Part shown: one piece after another, positions 57,220 through 64,000 of the stretch
Layout of the letters: every line of letters starts with the position of its first letter
Position numbering within the stretch: position 1 is the stretch's first letter
DNA from: Aliiroseovarius sp. F20344
Lineage (GTDB): Bacteria; Pseudomonadota; Alphaproteobacteria; Rhodobacterales; Rhodobacteraceae
DNA length: 64,000 bases
Direction: 5' to 3'
Assembly (NCBI RefSeq): GCF_023016155.1
Contig: NZ_JALKBG010000006.1
Coordinates: forward strand, 496,001-560,000
Program-made: the position numbers and the translations under genes
The notes under the pieces: model-generated
The model's database searches: none
The model's input: only the letters and a program-made list of their open reading frames with translations
Told to the model about the DNA's origin: nothing

Positions 57220-58263
57220 ATGCGTATGAACAAACTTGCCGATGGCGCACTTGAAGTCAGCGCGCTTTGCCTTGGCTCGATGCTGTGGGGATCCACAAAC
57301 ACGGAAGCCGAAGGCCACGATCAGATCGACATGTTCTTGGATCATGGCGGCAACTTCATTGATACCGCCGAGATGTATCCGGTGAACCCCATCAAAGCCG
57401 AACGCTGCGGAGCATCCGAGGCCACAATCGGCGGTTGGTTGGCGAAAACCGGTCGGCGCGACGATGTTGTCATCGCGACCAAGGTGTCGGGCGATAATCC
57501 GGGCTGGAAGCGGGGCGGTAAAGGTTATGACAGCGCGGTCATTCACGAGGCGGTGGACGCTTCCCTGAAAAAGCTCAACACCGACTATATCGACATCTAC
57601 CAAACCCATTGGCCGATGCGCGGAAGCTATGCATTCCGCCAGAATTGGACCTTTGATCCATCGGGCCAGAACCGCGAAGCAACCGAAGCGCATATGCGAG
57701 ACGTTCTGACCGCCATGAGCGAAGTCGTTGCCGCGGGCAAAGTGCGCCATTTTGCGCTGTCCAACGAAAGTGCATGGGGTACGGCCCAATGGCTGCGTCT
57801 TGCACGAGAGATGGGCGCGCCCGAGGTGATCTCGGTCCAGAATGAATACAGCCTGATGTGCCGATTGGCCGATACTGATTTGGCAGAGCTTTGCATGAAT
57901 GAAGGCACGCGGGTTCTGTCCTATTCACCTTTGGCGACGGGTCTTCTGACCGGGAAATATCAAAAGGGTGCTGTGCCGGAAGGGTCGCGACTTGATATCT
58001 ATCCTGGCCTCGGGGGCAGGGTCACCGAACGTGCATTCCCGGCTGTCGATGCCTATCAGGCGGTTGCTGACAAACACGGGCTTGATTTGACGCAGATGGC
58101 GCTCGCCTTCTCGGTCGGGCGTCCGTTTATGGGGTCGACCATTTTTGGGGCTTCTTCGATGGAGCAGCTGGGACATATTCTTGACGGCAAAGACCTTGTC
58201 CTAACAGATGAAGTTCTGGCAGATATCGATGTGGCGCATCGTGCCCATCCGATGCCTTACTAA
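57220..58263 (+). CDS. Aldo/keto reductase
   Basis: 347 residues of a TIM-barrel NADPH-dependent reductase, Tas-like in length. The catalytic tetrad is visible as FIDTAEMYPVNP (Asp, Tyr), VIATKVSG (Lys) and IYQTHWPMRG (His). The cofactor end has GRPFMGSTIFGASSMEQLG. AAAGGAG is a good ribosome site before ATG 57220. It follows the SDR gene by 68 bases and may share its transcript. Substrate not determinable. Confidence 0.92.
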   Translation: MRMNKLADGALEVSALCLGSMLWGSTNTEAEGHDQIDMFLDHGGNFIDTAEMYPVNPIKAERCGASEATIGGWLAKTGRRDDVVIATKVSGDNPGWKRGGKGYDSAVIHEAVDASLKKLNTDYIDIYQTHWPMRGSYAFRQNWTFDPSGQNREATEAHMRDVLTAMSEVVAAGKVRHFALSNESAWGTAQWLRLAREMGAPEVISVQNEYSLMCRLADTDLAELCMNEGTRVLSYSPLATGLLTGKYQKGAVPEGSRLDIYPGLGGRVTERAFPAVDAYQAVADKHGLDLTQMALAFSVGRPFMGSTIFGASSMEQLGHILDGKDLVLTDEVLADIDVAHRAHPMPY

Positions 58264-58300
58264 CAGTCTGAAATACTTAGGTTAAGTAACGAGGTTTCCT

Positions 58301-58828
58301 GTGATTGATCGACGCAATCTGTTTAAGCTAATGGCGGCGTCCGCTGTGACGCCGGCTCTAACCGCATGTCTGGGCGGTGGCGACGACGGGGTGGAGTTTC
58401 ACCGCAACACAAAACGGCCGATCAGTTCAACGACCCGGTTTGATGCGGCGAGGTTCGCGGGCAAATGGGTGATCCGGGGGGAGTTTGTGCATCCCGGCGA
58501 AAAGCCCCTATACGGCAATGTCGTGGTCGAGGCCGGAGCCGCCGGAGTGTCTGGGATCATTGTCAGCAACTCTACCGGGTCGCGTGAACGCTATGACGCC
58601 AGCATGAATACAGCCGGACGCATCATCGTGGGCACACCGCCTTTTGGCACCGAATATTGGGTGCTTTGGGTGGATGCGGATTATCGCACCGCTGCGATTG
58701 GCACACCGTCTGGCAGTTTCGGCTGGATCATCGATCGCCAGCGGACCGGCGGCGAAGATCGTATTAAAGCAGCCGCGGATATGCTGGCGTTTAATGGCTA
58801 TGATAAAAGCCGGTTGCGTATGCGCTAG
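58301..58828 (+). CDS. Lipocalin-type lipoprotein with Tat-like signal
   Basis: 175 residues. The N-terminus DRRNLFKLMAASAVTPALTACLGGG has a twin arginine followed by a hydrophobic stretch and a lipobox (LTAC), so it may be a Tat-exported lipoprotein. The mature part has FAGKWVIRGEF, a lipocalin-like first strand with its Trp, and EYWVLWVDADYRTAAIGTPSG, like Blc-type outer-membrane lipocalins. Start is GTG at 58301. Members bind lipids or lysophospholipids; ligand unknown here. Confidence 0.78.
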   Translation: MIDRRNLFKLMAASAVTPALTACLGGGDDGVEFHRNTKRPISSTTRFDAARFAGKWVIRGEFVHPGEKPLYGNVVVEAGAAGVSGIIVSNSTGSRERYDASMNTAGRIIVGTPPFGTEYWVLWVDADYRTAAIGTPSGSFGWIIDRQRTGGEDRIKAAADMLAFNGYDKSRLRMR

Positions 58829-58866
58829 GCTATGCCCTTGTTCCGGGTGCCGCATCATGCGAAGGC

Positions 58867-59775
58867 ATGAGCATGCAAGCTTGGATTCCGATCACCATAT
58901 TGGCAGCGTTCTCGCAGAACCTGCGGTTCATGCTGCAAAAGCGGCTGAAGGACACGCGGTTAAGCGCAACCGGCGCGACATTTGCAAGGTTTGTGTACTC
59001 CGCACCGTTGGTTGCGCTTTTGATGGCCGCGTATTTTGTCCTTAGCGGGCACGAGGTTCCACGCCCTGAAGCGCGCTTTTTCCTATTCGCCTCCGTAGGT
59101 GGGATTGCCCAAATTTTGGCCACCATTTGCGTGGTCGCATTGTTTGCCGAACGTAACTTCGCGGTCGGTATCACCTTCAAAAAAACCGAGGTCGTGCTGA
59201 CAGCTCTGACTGGGCTGTTGGTGCTTGGGGAAGGTGTCAAACTGGCTGGTGCCTTGGCGATCGTTATCGGCTTTTTGGGGCTGATATTGCTGTCGGACCC
59301 ACCGGAAGGCGGGCAGGGGTGGCGACGGTTCTTTAACAAAGCCGCTGCCCTTGGACTTGGCGCTGGACTTTTGTTCTCGTTCTCCGCCATTGGGTATCGT
59401 GGGGCGTCTTTGTCGCTGGATGTCGATGACGTGATCTCGCGTGCGGGTTTCACACTGGCTGTGGTGACGGCGTTTCAATCGCTGGTCATGGCAACATGGA
59501 TGGCGCTGCGCGAAAAAGGCGAGATCCGCCGCGTTTTTGCGGCGTGGCGCGTAGGCGTGCTTGTCGGGCTAAGCTCGATGATCGGGAGTTTTTGCTGGTT
59601 CACCGCATTCACTTTGCAGAATGCTGCTCTTGTGAAAGCGCTTGGTCAGATTGAGCTGTTGTTTTCCTACGCAGCTACAATTTTTGTCTTTCGCGAAAAG
59701 GTTAGCGGACGCGAATATGGTGGAACCGCACTTATCCTAGTGTCGGTTCTAATGCTGGTCTTGTTTTTGAAATAG
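58867..59775 (+). CDS. EamA-family (DMT superfamily) transporter
   Basis: 302 residues with ten predicted membrane segments in two repeats. Typical is FKKTEVVLTALTGLLVLGEGVKLAGALAIVIGFLGLILL at the end of the first half (helices 4-5) and LGQIELLFSYAATIFVFREKVSGREYGGTALILVSVLM in the second; each stretch is the EamA end motif. An alternative ATG at 58873 removes two residues. It runs into the convergent NUDIX gene with 5 bases between. Substrate unknown; such proteins often export metabolites. Confidence 0.85.
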   Translation: MSMQAWIPITILAAFSQNLRFMLQKRLKDTRLSATGATFARFVYSAPLVALLMAAYFVLSGHEVPRPEARFFLFASVGGIAQILATICVVALFAERNFAVGITFKKTEVVLTALTGLLVLGEGVKLAGALAIVIGFLGLILLSDPPEGGQGWRRFFNKAAALGLGAGLLFSFSAIGYRGASLSLDVDDVISRAGFTLAVVTAFQSLVMATWMALREKGEIRRVFAAWRVGVLVGLSSMIGSFCWFTAFTLQNAALVKALGQIELLFSYAATIFVFREKVSGREYGGTALILVSVLMLVLFLK

Positions 59776-59780
59776 GACCG

Positions 59781-60482
59781 TTAGTTCAACGCGGACAGCG
59801 GGCCAACGCCGCCAAGGCGCTCAAACAGGCTTTCCTCGTCCGAATTGTTGAAGAATGGCACTTCTGCGGGCGCGCCAATATTTGGAAGCTTGCCAACGAT
59901 CTCGGCCAAAACAACTTCGGTAATGAAGGGCAGGTCAAACCGACGCACATCATCCAACGGGATCCACTGCAGATGGCTTAGCTCGTCCGATGCGCGCGAA
60001 AAGTCGTCGATATCGGTCTGCAACTCATCGGCGTCGACCGAGAAGAAGCGCGCATCGAAACGGCGGGTGCGGCCTTTGGGCGTGATGGCGCGGAAAACAA
60101 AGGACATGCCTTTGGCTGACGGAATAAAGCCTGCATCGGCAAAACTCTTCCAGTCTTCAGGGATAGTGCCATTCCAGCTGCCAGCTTCCCCCAGAATTTG
60201 TCCGGTTTCTTCCCAAAGCTCGCGGATTGCGGCGACCAAAAGGGCCTGCGCCTTTGAGGCGTCAGCCTGTTCTCCCAGACGGGTCAAACATGGTTCCGCA
60301 CCGGCATCCGCCAAAGGTACCATCGCATCGGTTGCGTCCAATGCACCGCCCGGAAATACGAATTTATTGGGCATAAAGGCGGCTTTTGCGCCGCGTTGCC
60401 CCATAAGAACCTGAGGTCGCGTGGATTTGTCCCGGATCAGAATGACGGTTGCTGCGTCGCGGATGATCTTGGATTTGTCCAT
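59781..60482 (-). CDS. NUDIX hydrolase
   Basis: 233 residues. A NUDIX fold with GQRGAKAAFMPNKFVFPGGALD and a box of the form AAIRELWEETGQILGE; the REx2EE core is present (RELWEETG). Members cleave nucleoside diphosphates linked to other groups, including CoA or ADP-ribose. This longer version with an inserted part between Gly-rich and box regions resembles CoA-type NUDIX proteins. It follows the DUF983 gene by 18 bases on the same strand. Confidence 0.87.
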   Translation of the reverse strand: MDKSKIIRDAATVILIRDKSTRPQVLMGQRGAKAAFMPNKFVFPGGALDATDAMVPLADAGAEPCLTRLGEQADASKAQALLVAAIRELWEETGQILGEAGSWNGTIPEDWKSFADAGFIPSAKGMSFVFRAITPKGRTRRFDARFFSVDADELQTDIDDFSRASDELSHLQWIPLDDVRRFDLPFITEVVLAEIVGKLPNIGAPAEVPFFNNSDEESLFERLGGVGPLSALN

Positions 60483-60500
60483 TTTGGCCCCTTACGTGGT

Positions 60501-60923
60501 CTAAGATTTTTTGCCGGCAAACCCATGCATGCGTTTGGCCCATTGGAAGGCAATCATAAAGCCTTTGAACCTAGGCAATAGGTAAAGCGAAGCCGCCACG
60601 GTGCCAACCGTGAAAATGGTCGCCAGCATCCAAGGATCCTGAACCACGTGGACATAAAAAATGTGAAGCAGCGGCGCCATGACATGGCCGACCACGATAA
60701 TTGTCAGATATGCCGGGCCATCATCCGCGCGTTGGTGATGAAGTTCCTCGCCGCAGACCGTGCAATCGTGATGCACTTTCAGATAGCCCTGAAACAGTTT
60801 GCCCGTGCCGCAGCTTGGGCAGCGTTTGCCCCAGCCTTTGCGCAGGGCGGGCTTTAGCTCTCGTTCTGTGGCTTCGGATGTGGCTGGCATCTCGTCCATC
60901 GATATCTCGGCATTCTCAGTCAT
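60501..60923 (-). CDS. DUF983 family membrane protein with zinc-ribbon-like cysteines
   Basis: 140 residues. The N-terminal part has CPSCGTGKLFQGYLKVHHDCTVCGEEL, two CX2C pairs that suit a zinc ribbon (shown in segments: CPSCGTG, CTVCGEE). Two membrane helices follow (YLTIIVVGHVMAPLLHIFY and MLATIFTVGTVAASLYLLPR). ATG at 60923 has AAGGA upstream; the frame extends 15 residues further. The DUF983-NUDIX pair is common in Rhodobacterales, as I recall. Function unknown. Confidence 0.85.
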   Translation of the reverse strand: MTENAEISMDEMPATSEATERELKPALRKGWGKRCPSCGTGKLFQGYLKVHHDCTVCGEELHHQRADDGPAYLTIIVVGHVMAPLLHIFYVHVVQDPWMLATIFTVGTVAASLYLLPRFKGFMIAFQWAKRMHGFAGKKS

Positions 60924-61117
60924 GAGTGAATCCTTGTTCGCGCATCCGACTATCATACAGATTCCCACGGGCAGTTCATGTCATGAAATGCGCTTGCGGC
61001 GCGATGTCGCGGAAAAATTCGAGACTTGGCGACGGAAACGCTCAGCTCGTGCGTTGAAGTTACATAGCGTCGGGGAAAACACCCTGTCGCACAGGCAAGA
61101 ACACACAGGAGTTAGTT

Positions 61118-61702
61118 ATGAAACTGAACGCGAAAACAGCTGCCACCGCCATTGCACTTGGTCTGGGCGCGGCCCTAACATTGACCTCAACAGCCGCGAT
61201 GGCCTTTGGTGGTAAAGAAGGTGGACGCGATATGATGGGGCGCAAAGGCGGCTTCATGGTGATGGAATTTGCAGATGTCGATCTGGACAAAAGCGGTCAG
61301 ATCACTGTCGAAGATTTGCAAGCTTTCGCCAAAGCTCGTTTCGATGCAGCGGATGCTGACGGGAACGGAGAGCTGACGCTGGAAGAACTGAAGGCGCAGG
61401 CCGAAAAGCGCATGGCTGATCGTATGGAAAAAGGCCAAGGAAAAGGCGACGGCAAGCGCATGGGCAAGATGATGCAAAAGCGCATGGGCTGGAAGATCGA
61501 AGACCGGTTGGCCAAAAAGGATGCGGATGAAAACGGGTCGCTCAGCTTTGAAGAAATGTCCCCCGAGCTGTCGCGCTTTGAACGTCTGATTGATCGTTTC
61601 GACACGGATGACGACAACGCGATTTCGCAAGCCGAATTCGACGCAGCGCAAAAAGAGATGTTCATGCGTCATGGCGGCAAAAACCGCGATCGCAAAGGCT
61701 AA
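61118..61702 (+). CDS. Exported EF-hand protein
   Basis: 194 residues with a signal peptide (MKLNAKTAATAIALGLGAALTLTSTAAMA). Four EF-hand-like loops are visible: DVDLDKSGQITVEDL, DAADADGNGELTLEEL, KKDADENGSLSFEEM, and RFDTDDDNAISQAEF. A basic, Met-rich segment (KRMGKMMQKRMGWK) links the pairs. It should bind calcium in the periplasm. ACAGGAG precedes the ATG. It is followed by a strong hairpin and then the sigma-factor operon. Confidence 0.9.
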   Translation: MKLNAKTAATAIALGLGAALTLTSTAAMAFGGKEGGRDMMGRKGGFMVMEFADVDLDKSGQITVEDLQAFAKARFDAADADGNGELTLEELKAQAEKRMADRMEKGQGKGDGKRMGKMMQKRMGWKIEDRLAKKDADENGSLSFEEMSPELSRFERLIDRFDTDDDNAISQAEFDAAQKEMFMRHGGKNRDRKG

Positions 61703-61710
61703 TTGCAGCC

Positions 61711-61744
61711 GGCAACGCCCTTTCCGACGGGGCAGGGCGTTGCC
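61711..61744 (+). terminator. Strong hairpin between the EF-hand and sigma-factor genes
   Basis: GGCAACGCCCT and AGGGCGTTGCC are perfect 11-bp arms with a 12-base loop, 9 bases after the EF-hand stop. A T-run is short or absent (AAGTTGTCTTG), so it may terminate or attenuate. It leaves 38 bases before the sigma-factor start. Confidence 0.6.
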
Positions 61745-61782
61745 AAGTTGTCTTGTGTCACGGATCGGACTAGGCAGGACAT

Positions 61783-62370
61783 ATGAATATGGCCTTGGAC
61801 GCATATGAAGAAGCTTCTGATGAAGCATTGCTGGTGCTTTACGGCAATGGCGATCCAATGGCTGCACAGCTTTTGACCCACAGGCTTGCACCGCGTGCTT
61901 TGGGCTTTGCGACGCGCCTGCTTGGCGGTGATCGGGCCGAGGCTGAGGACGTAACGCAAGAGGCGATGCTGCGCTTGTGGAAACAGGCAACAGGCTGGCG
62001 TACAGGGGAAGCTCAGGTCTCAACCTGGCTGTATCGTGTGGTTTCCAACCTCTGTACGGATCGGTTACGCAAGCGGCGCACAGTGAACATCGACGCGGCT
62101 GGTGACCCAGAAGACGGGCGGCCATCTGCGGTTGAGAGCATGATGGATGAAGACAGGGCGCAAGCCTTGCAGGGTGCACTGAACCGGCTGCCCGACCGGC
62201 AACGGATTGCAGTGACACTTCGGCATATCGAAGGGGCCACCAACCCCGAGATCGCCGAGATCATGGACATAAGTGTCGAGGCGGTGGAAAGTCTAACCGC
62301 CCGGGGCAAAAGAGCATTGGCCAAGGATCTGGCCGGACGACGTGAGGAGTTGGGATATGGCGAAGACTGA
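61783..62370 (+). CDS. ECF-type RNA polymerase sigma factor
   Basis: 195 residues. Region 2 has RAEAEDVTQEAMLRLWKQATGW and STWLYRVVSNLCTDRLRKRR, and region 4 has LNRLPDRQRIAVTLRHIEGATNPEIAEIMDISVEAVESLTARGKRAL (helix-turn-helix, given in parts). No extra domain. AGGCAGGA precedes ATG 61783. Two small membrane-linked genes follow with overlaps, so this is likely a sigma factor with its regulators. Target promoters cannot be named. Confidence 0.9.
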   Translation: MNMALDAYEEASDEALLVLYGNGDPMAAQLLTHRLAPRALGFATRLLGGDRAEAEDVTQEAMLRLWKQATGWRTGEAQVSTWLYRVVSNLCTDRLRKRRTVNIDAAGDPEDGRPSAVESMMDEDRAQALQGALNRLPDRQRIAVTLRHIEGATNPEIAEIMDISVEAVESLTARGKRALAKDLAGRREELGYGED

Positions 62371-62770
62371 CAAACAGCCCCTGCTGGACAGTGAGCTTGA
62401 GCTATTCTTTAATGCGGCGCGAAAAGCGGATGTCGAACCTTCGGCTGATGTCTTCAATGCCATCATTGCGGATGCCGAGGCTCAATTGTCTGCGGTCGAA
62501 ACTCTACCTGTTGTTGGGCAAGGATCCCAAGAAGGCGGGTGGCTTCAATCGATATTCTCTGCAATTGGTGGCTGGCCAGCTGCGGCAAGCCTTGCCTCCG
62601 CGACGGTGGCCGGTGTGTGGATCGGATTTACGCAGCCCGTGCAACTTGAGACCCTATCAGGTGGGTTGGTGTTGTCGGGTGATTATACGGCTGCGGATAC
62701 GTCCTATGCGTTGGAAGATCTGGCGCCGGGATATTTGGGAACAACACTCTTTGCGGAGGATGAAGGATGA
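62357..62770 (+). CDS. Putative anti-sigma or regulatory membrane protein
   Basis: 137 residues. A soluble N-terminal part of about 60 residues (SELELFFNAARKADVEPSADVFNAIIADAEAQL) precedes one hydrophobic helix (AAASLASATVAGVWIGFTQPV) and a short acidic outside part. It lacks the HX3CX2C zinc motif of ZAS anti-sigma factors. The position right after the sigma gene (14-base overlap) and topology suggest it binds the sigma factor at the membrane. GAGGAG precedes the ATG at 62357. The label rests on context. Confidence 0.6.
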   Translation: MAKTDKQPLLDSELELFFNAARKADVEPSADVFNAIIADAEAQLSAVETLPVVGQGSQEGGWLQSIFSAIGGWPAAASLASATVAGVWIGFTQPVQLETLSGGLVLSGDYTAADTSYALEDLAPGYLGTTLFAEDEG

Positions 62771-63288
62771 GCGCATCTGATCAAAATACGCAACATTCCA
62801 AGCCCGAAAGGAAATCGCGCCGCCATTTGACGCGCATTATTTTAGTGATCTCGCTCACGCTGAACCTATTGGTTTTGGGGCTGATCATTGGCGCGAAACT
62901 GTCGGGGCATGATCGCGCGAACTTCGATCACCGTGGCCCGGAACGCGGGGTGATCCGCGATCTTGGTTTTGCGCCGATTGCCAAGGCTTTAAACCCCAAA
63001 GATCGCCGCGAAATTGGCCGTGAGTTTCGCCGCGAAGGCGGATCGTTCAAGGAAAACCGCGCAACGCTAGAGCGCGATTTTGAAATGCTTCTGAAGCTGC
63101 TGAGAGCTGAGGCTTTTGACAAAAGCGTCCTTGAAAACGCGATGTCCCAACAGGCGGATCGTATGCGGAGCCGAGGGGAAAGCCTGCGAAATCTTGTGGT
63201 CGATCGAATTGTGAGCATGTCGCCCGAAGAACGAAAGGCTTTTGCGGATCGGCTTGAAGCCACGATCGATCGCAGGTCACACCGCTAG
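62767..63288 (+). CDS. CpxP/ZraP-like periplasmic sensor-type protein, membrane anchored
   Basis: 173 residues. A basic N-terminus and one helix (IILVISLTLNLLVLGLIIGAKL) anchor a periplasmic helical domain with repeated charged helices (RDLGFAPIAKALNPKDRREIGREF and LRNLVVDRIVSMSPEERKAFADRL). This matches the heavy-metal-resistance/periplasmic-sensor type (DUF/Spy-CpxP-ZraP-like). It overlaps the preceding gene (ATGA). Together with the sigma factor it may sense envelope damage or metals. Confidence 0.75.
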   Translation: MSASDQNTQHSKPERKSRRHLTRIILVISLTLNLLVLGLIIGAKLSGHDRANFDHRGPERGVIRDLGFAPIAKALNPKDRREIGREFRREGGSFKENRATLERDFEMLLKLLRAEAFDKSVLENAMSQQADRMRSRGESLRNLVVDRIVSMSPEERKAFADRLEATIDRRSHR

Positions 63289-63318
63289 CCTGAATGGTCG
63301 GGGTTGGAAGCCGGTGGG

Positions 63319-64000
63319 TTAAGCCGCCGACTTGCCGAAGGTCACAACATTTCTACCCTCAGACTTCGAGGCATAGAGCGCTTCATCTGCCGCCTGGGTT
63401 AGCTCGTGCGAGCTGCGGGCATCATTCGCTTGATCCCCCCAAACGGCAACGCCTACCGACACAGTGACATGAATGGGTGCAGCAATTTCTGACACCTTGA
63501 TTGGAACGTCTCCAACCGCGCGACGCAAACGCTCTGCCATCGCGGCAACATCCTTTGGGCTGACGTCTGGCAGGGCCACCAAAAACTCTTCGCCCCCAAA
63601 TCGAGCCAGAAGGTCAAATTCTCGTAGATTTTTACGCATTCGGTTTGCGACCTCGACCAGCACTTTGTCGCCTACTCCGTGGCCAAATCGGTCGTTGATA
63701 GATTTGAAGTGATCAAGGTCCAGCACCATGATCGCATAGGCTTGTCCGTTGGTAAGCGCCTCTTGCTCTAACCGGTTCAGGTAGCTTTGTGCATAACGCC
63801 GGTTGTGCAATCCGGTCAGTGGATCCTGAACGGCCAGCGAAAGGTTAAGGTCGAAGCGTTTGCGCAGCGCATCAAGCTCTAACTTGCGAGATAGAAGGGC
63901 CTTTAGGCGCAATGACAATTCGATCGCTTCGAAACAAGGATGCATGACCGCATCTGCGCCCAAGTCCAACGCCATTGCGCCATCATTCGGTCGATCCTCG
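63319..64000 (-). CDS. Diguanylate cyclase, PleD-like, 3' part
   Basis: The frame is open to the window's edge, so the N-terminal part is missing. The visible part starts in a receiver-like domain end (ALDLGADAVMHPCFEAIELSLRLKALL) followed by a coiled linker and a full GGDEF domain: DPLTGLHNRRYAQSYLNRLE, IMVLDLDHFKSINDRFGHGVGD, FGGEEFLVALPDV (active-site GGEEF) and ALYASKSEGRNVV. It makes cyclic di-GMP. Gene name pleD is likely but the fragment cannot prove it. Confidence 0.88.
   Translation of the reverse strand, partial: EDRPNDGAMALDLGADAVMHPCFEAIELSLRLKALLSRKLELDALRKRFDLNLSLAVQDPLTGLHNRRYAQSYLNRLEQEALTNGQAYAIMVLDLDHFKSINDRFGHGVGDKVLVEVANRMRKNLREFDLLARFGGEEFLVALPDVSPKDVAAMAERLRRAVGDVPIKVSEIAAPIHVTVSVGVAVWGDQANDARSSHELTQAADEALYASKSEGRNVVTFGKSAA

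Noticed and set aside
58275-58287. ACTTA-GGT-TAAGT palindrome before the lipocalin gene
   Set aside because: Only 5-bp arms; chance occurrence is likely and no promoter is clear.
1-64000. Search for tRNA, rRNA, riboswitch, CRISPR, insertion sequence, integrase or prophage genes
   Set aside because: I saw no cloverleaf-like gene, array, transposase or integrase motif; small or divergent RNAs cannot be excluded by eye.

Overview
The window looks like chromosomal core DNA of a marine alphaproteobacterium of the order Rhodobacterales (Roseobacter-type). Base composition and codon use are moderately GC-rich and even. Indicators are a NADH dehydrogenase operon with Rhodobacterales-style extra genes (a NuoE with a long tail, DUF5333- and DUF5337-like proteins), the nuoN-birA-coaX-rnj order, and a leucine-degradation operon. 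This placement comes from protein recognition by eye, not from a database search. I see no rRNA, tRNA, CRISPR array, insertion sequence or prophage.

Layout. 1-783 is the 3' part of murD, closed by a hairpin. 893-3176 holds a DUF3422 protein and a convergent YeeE/YedE sulfur-compound transporter whose ends overlap. 3372-7065 (minus) is a peptide-type ABC importer (two permeases and a binding protein, no ATPase gene), divergent from an M20 amidohydrolase. Then come moaA, a small lipoprotein with an acyl-CoA synthetase, an AlkD-like protein, and glmS with glmU (amino sugar synthesis for the cell wall). Next are a glycolate-phosphatase-type HAD enzyme, a DegT-family aminotransferase, a UspA protein and an alanine/sodium symporter. 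An orphan 192-residue protein at 20438-21016 stands alone.

21364-29853 is a leucine/isovalerate catabolic operon: isovaleryl-CoA dehydrogenase, both methylcrotonyl-CoA carboxylase subunits, HMG-CoA lyase and methylglutaconyl-CoA hydratase. Interleaved are an LprI-like periplasmic protein, an SNase-like nuclease and a glutathione S-transferase.

30142-49081 is the complete 14-gene nuo operon (A to N) with seven extra genes between the subunits. The most striking is a 303-residue membrane-anchored protein (34179-35090) whose last 93 residues almost copy the tail of the neighbouring NuoE. Silent-site divergence between the two copies is heavy, so both look selected. Three unrelated small lipoproteins, a DUF5337-like membrane protein, a DUF5333-like exported protein and a cysteine-free carboxymuconolactone-decarboxylase-fold protein complete the set. 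NuoL carries a histidine/aspartate-rich insert. The operon runs on into birA, coaX and rnj. BirA is a plausible activator of the biotin carboxylase encoded in the leucine operon.

52374-64000 is housekeeping and envelope content: a DEAD-box helicase, prfC with an unknown Cys-X2-Cys protein, an atypical SDR, an aldo/keto reductase, a Tat-like lipocalin lipoprotein, an EamA transporter, NUDIX and DUF983. Then comes an EF-hand protein followed by an ECF sigma factor, a one-helix membrane protein and a CpxP-like protein, and finally a truncated PleD-like diguanylate cyclase.

The best candidates for an undescribed system are the accessory proteins of complex I, above all the paired helix-hairpin-helix tails, followed by the sigma/EF-hand/CpxP-like module.
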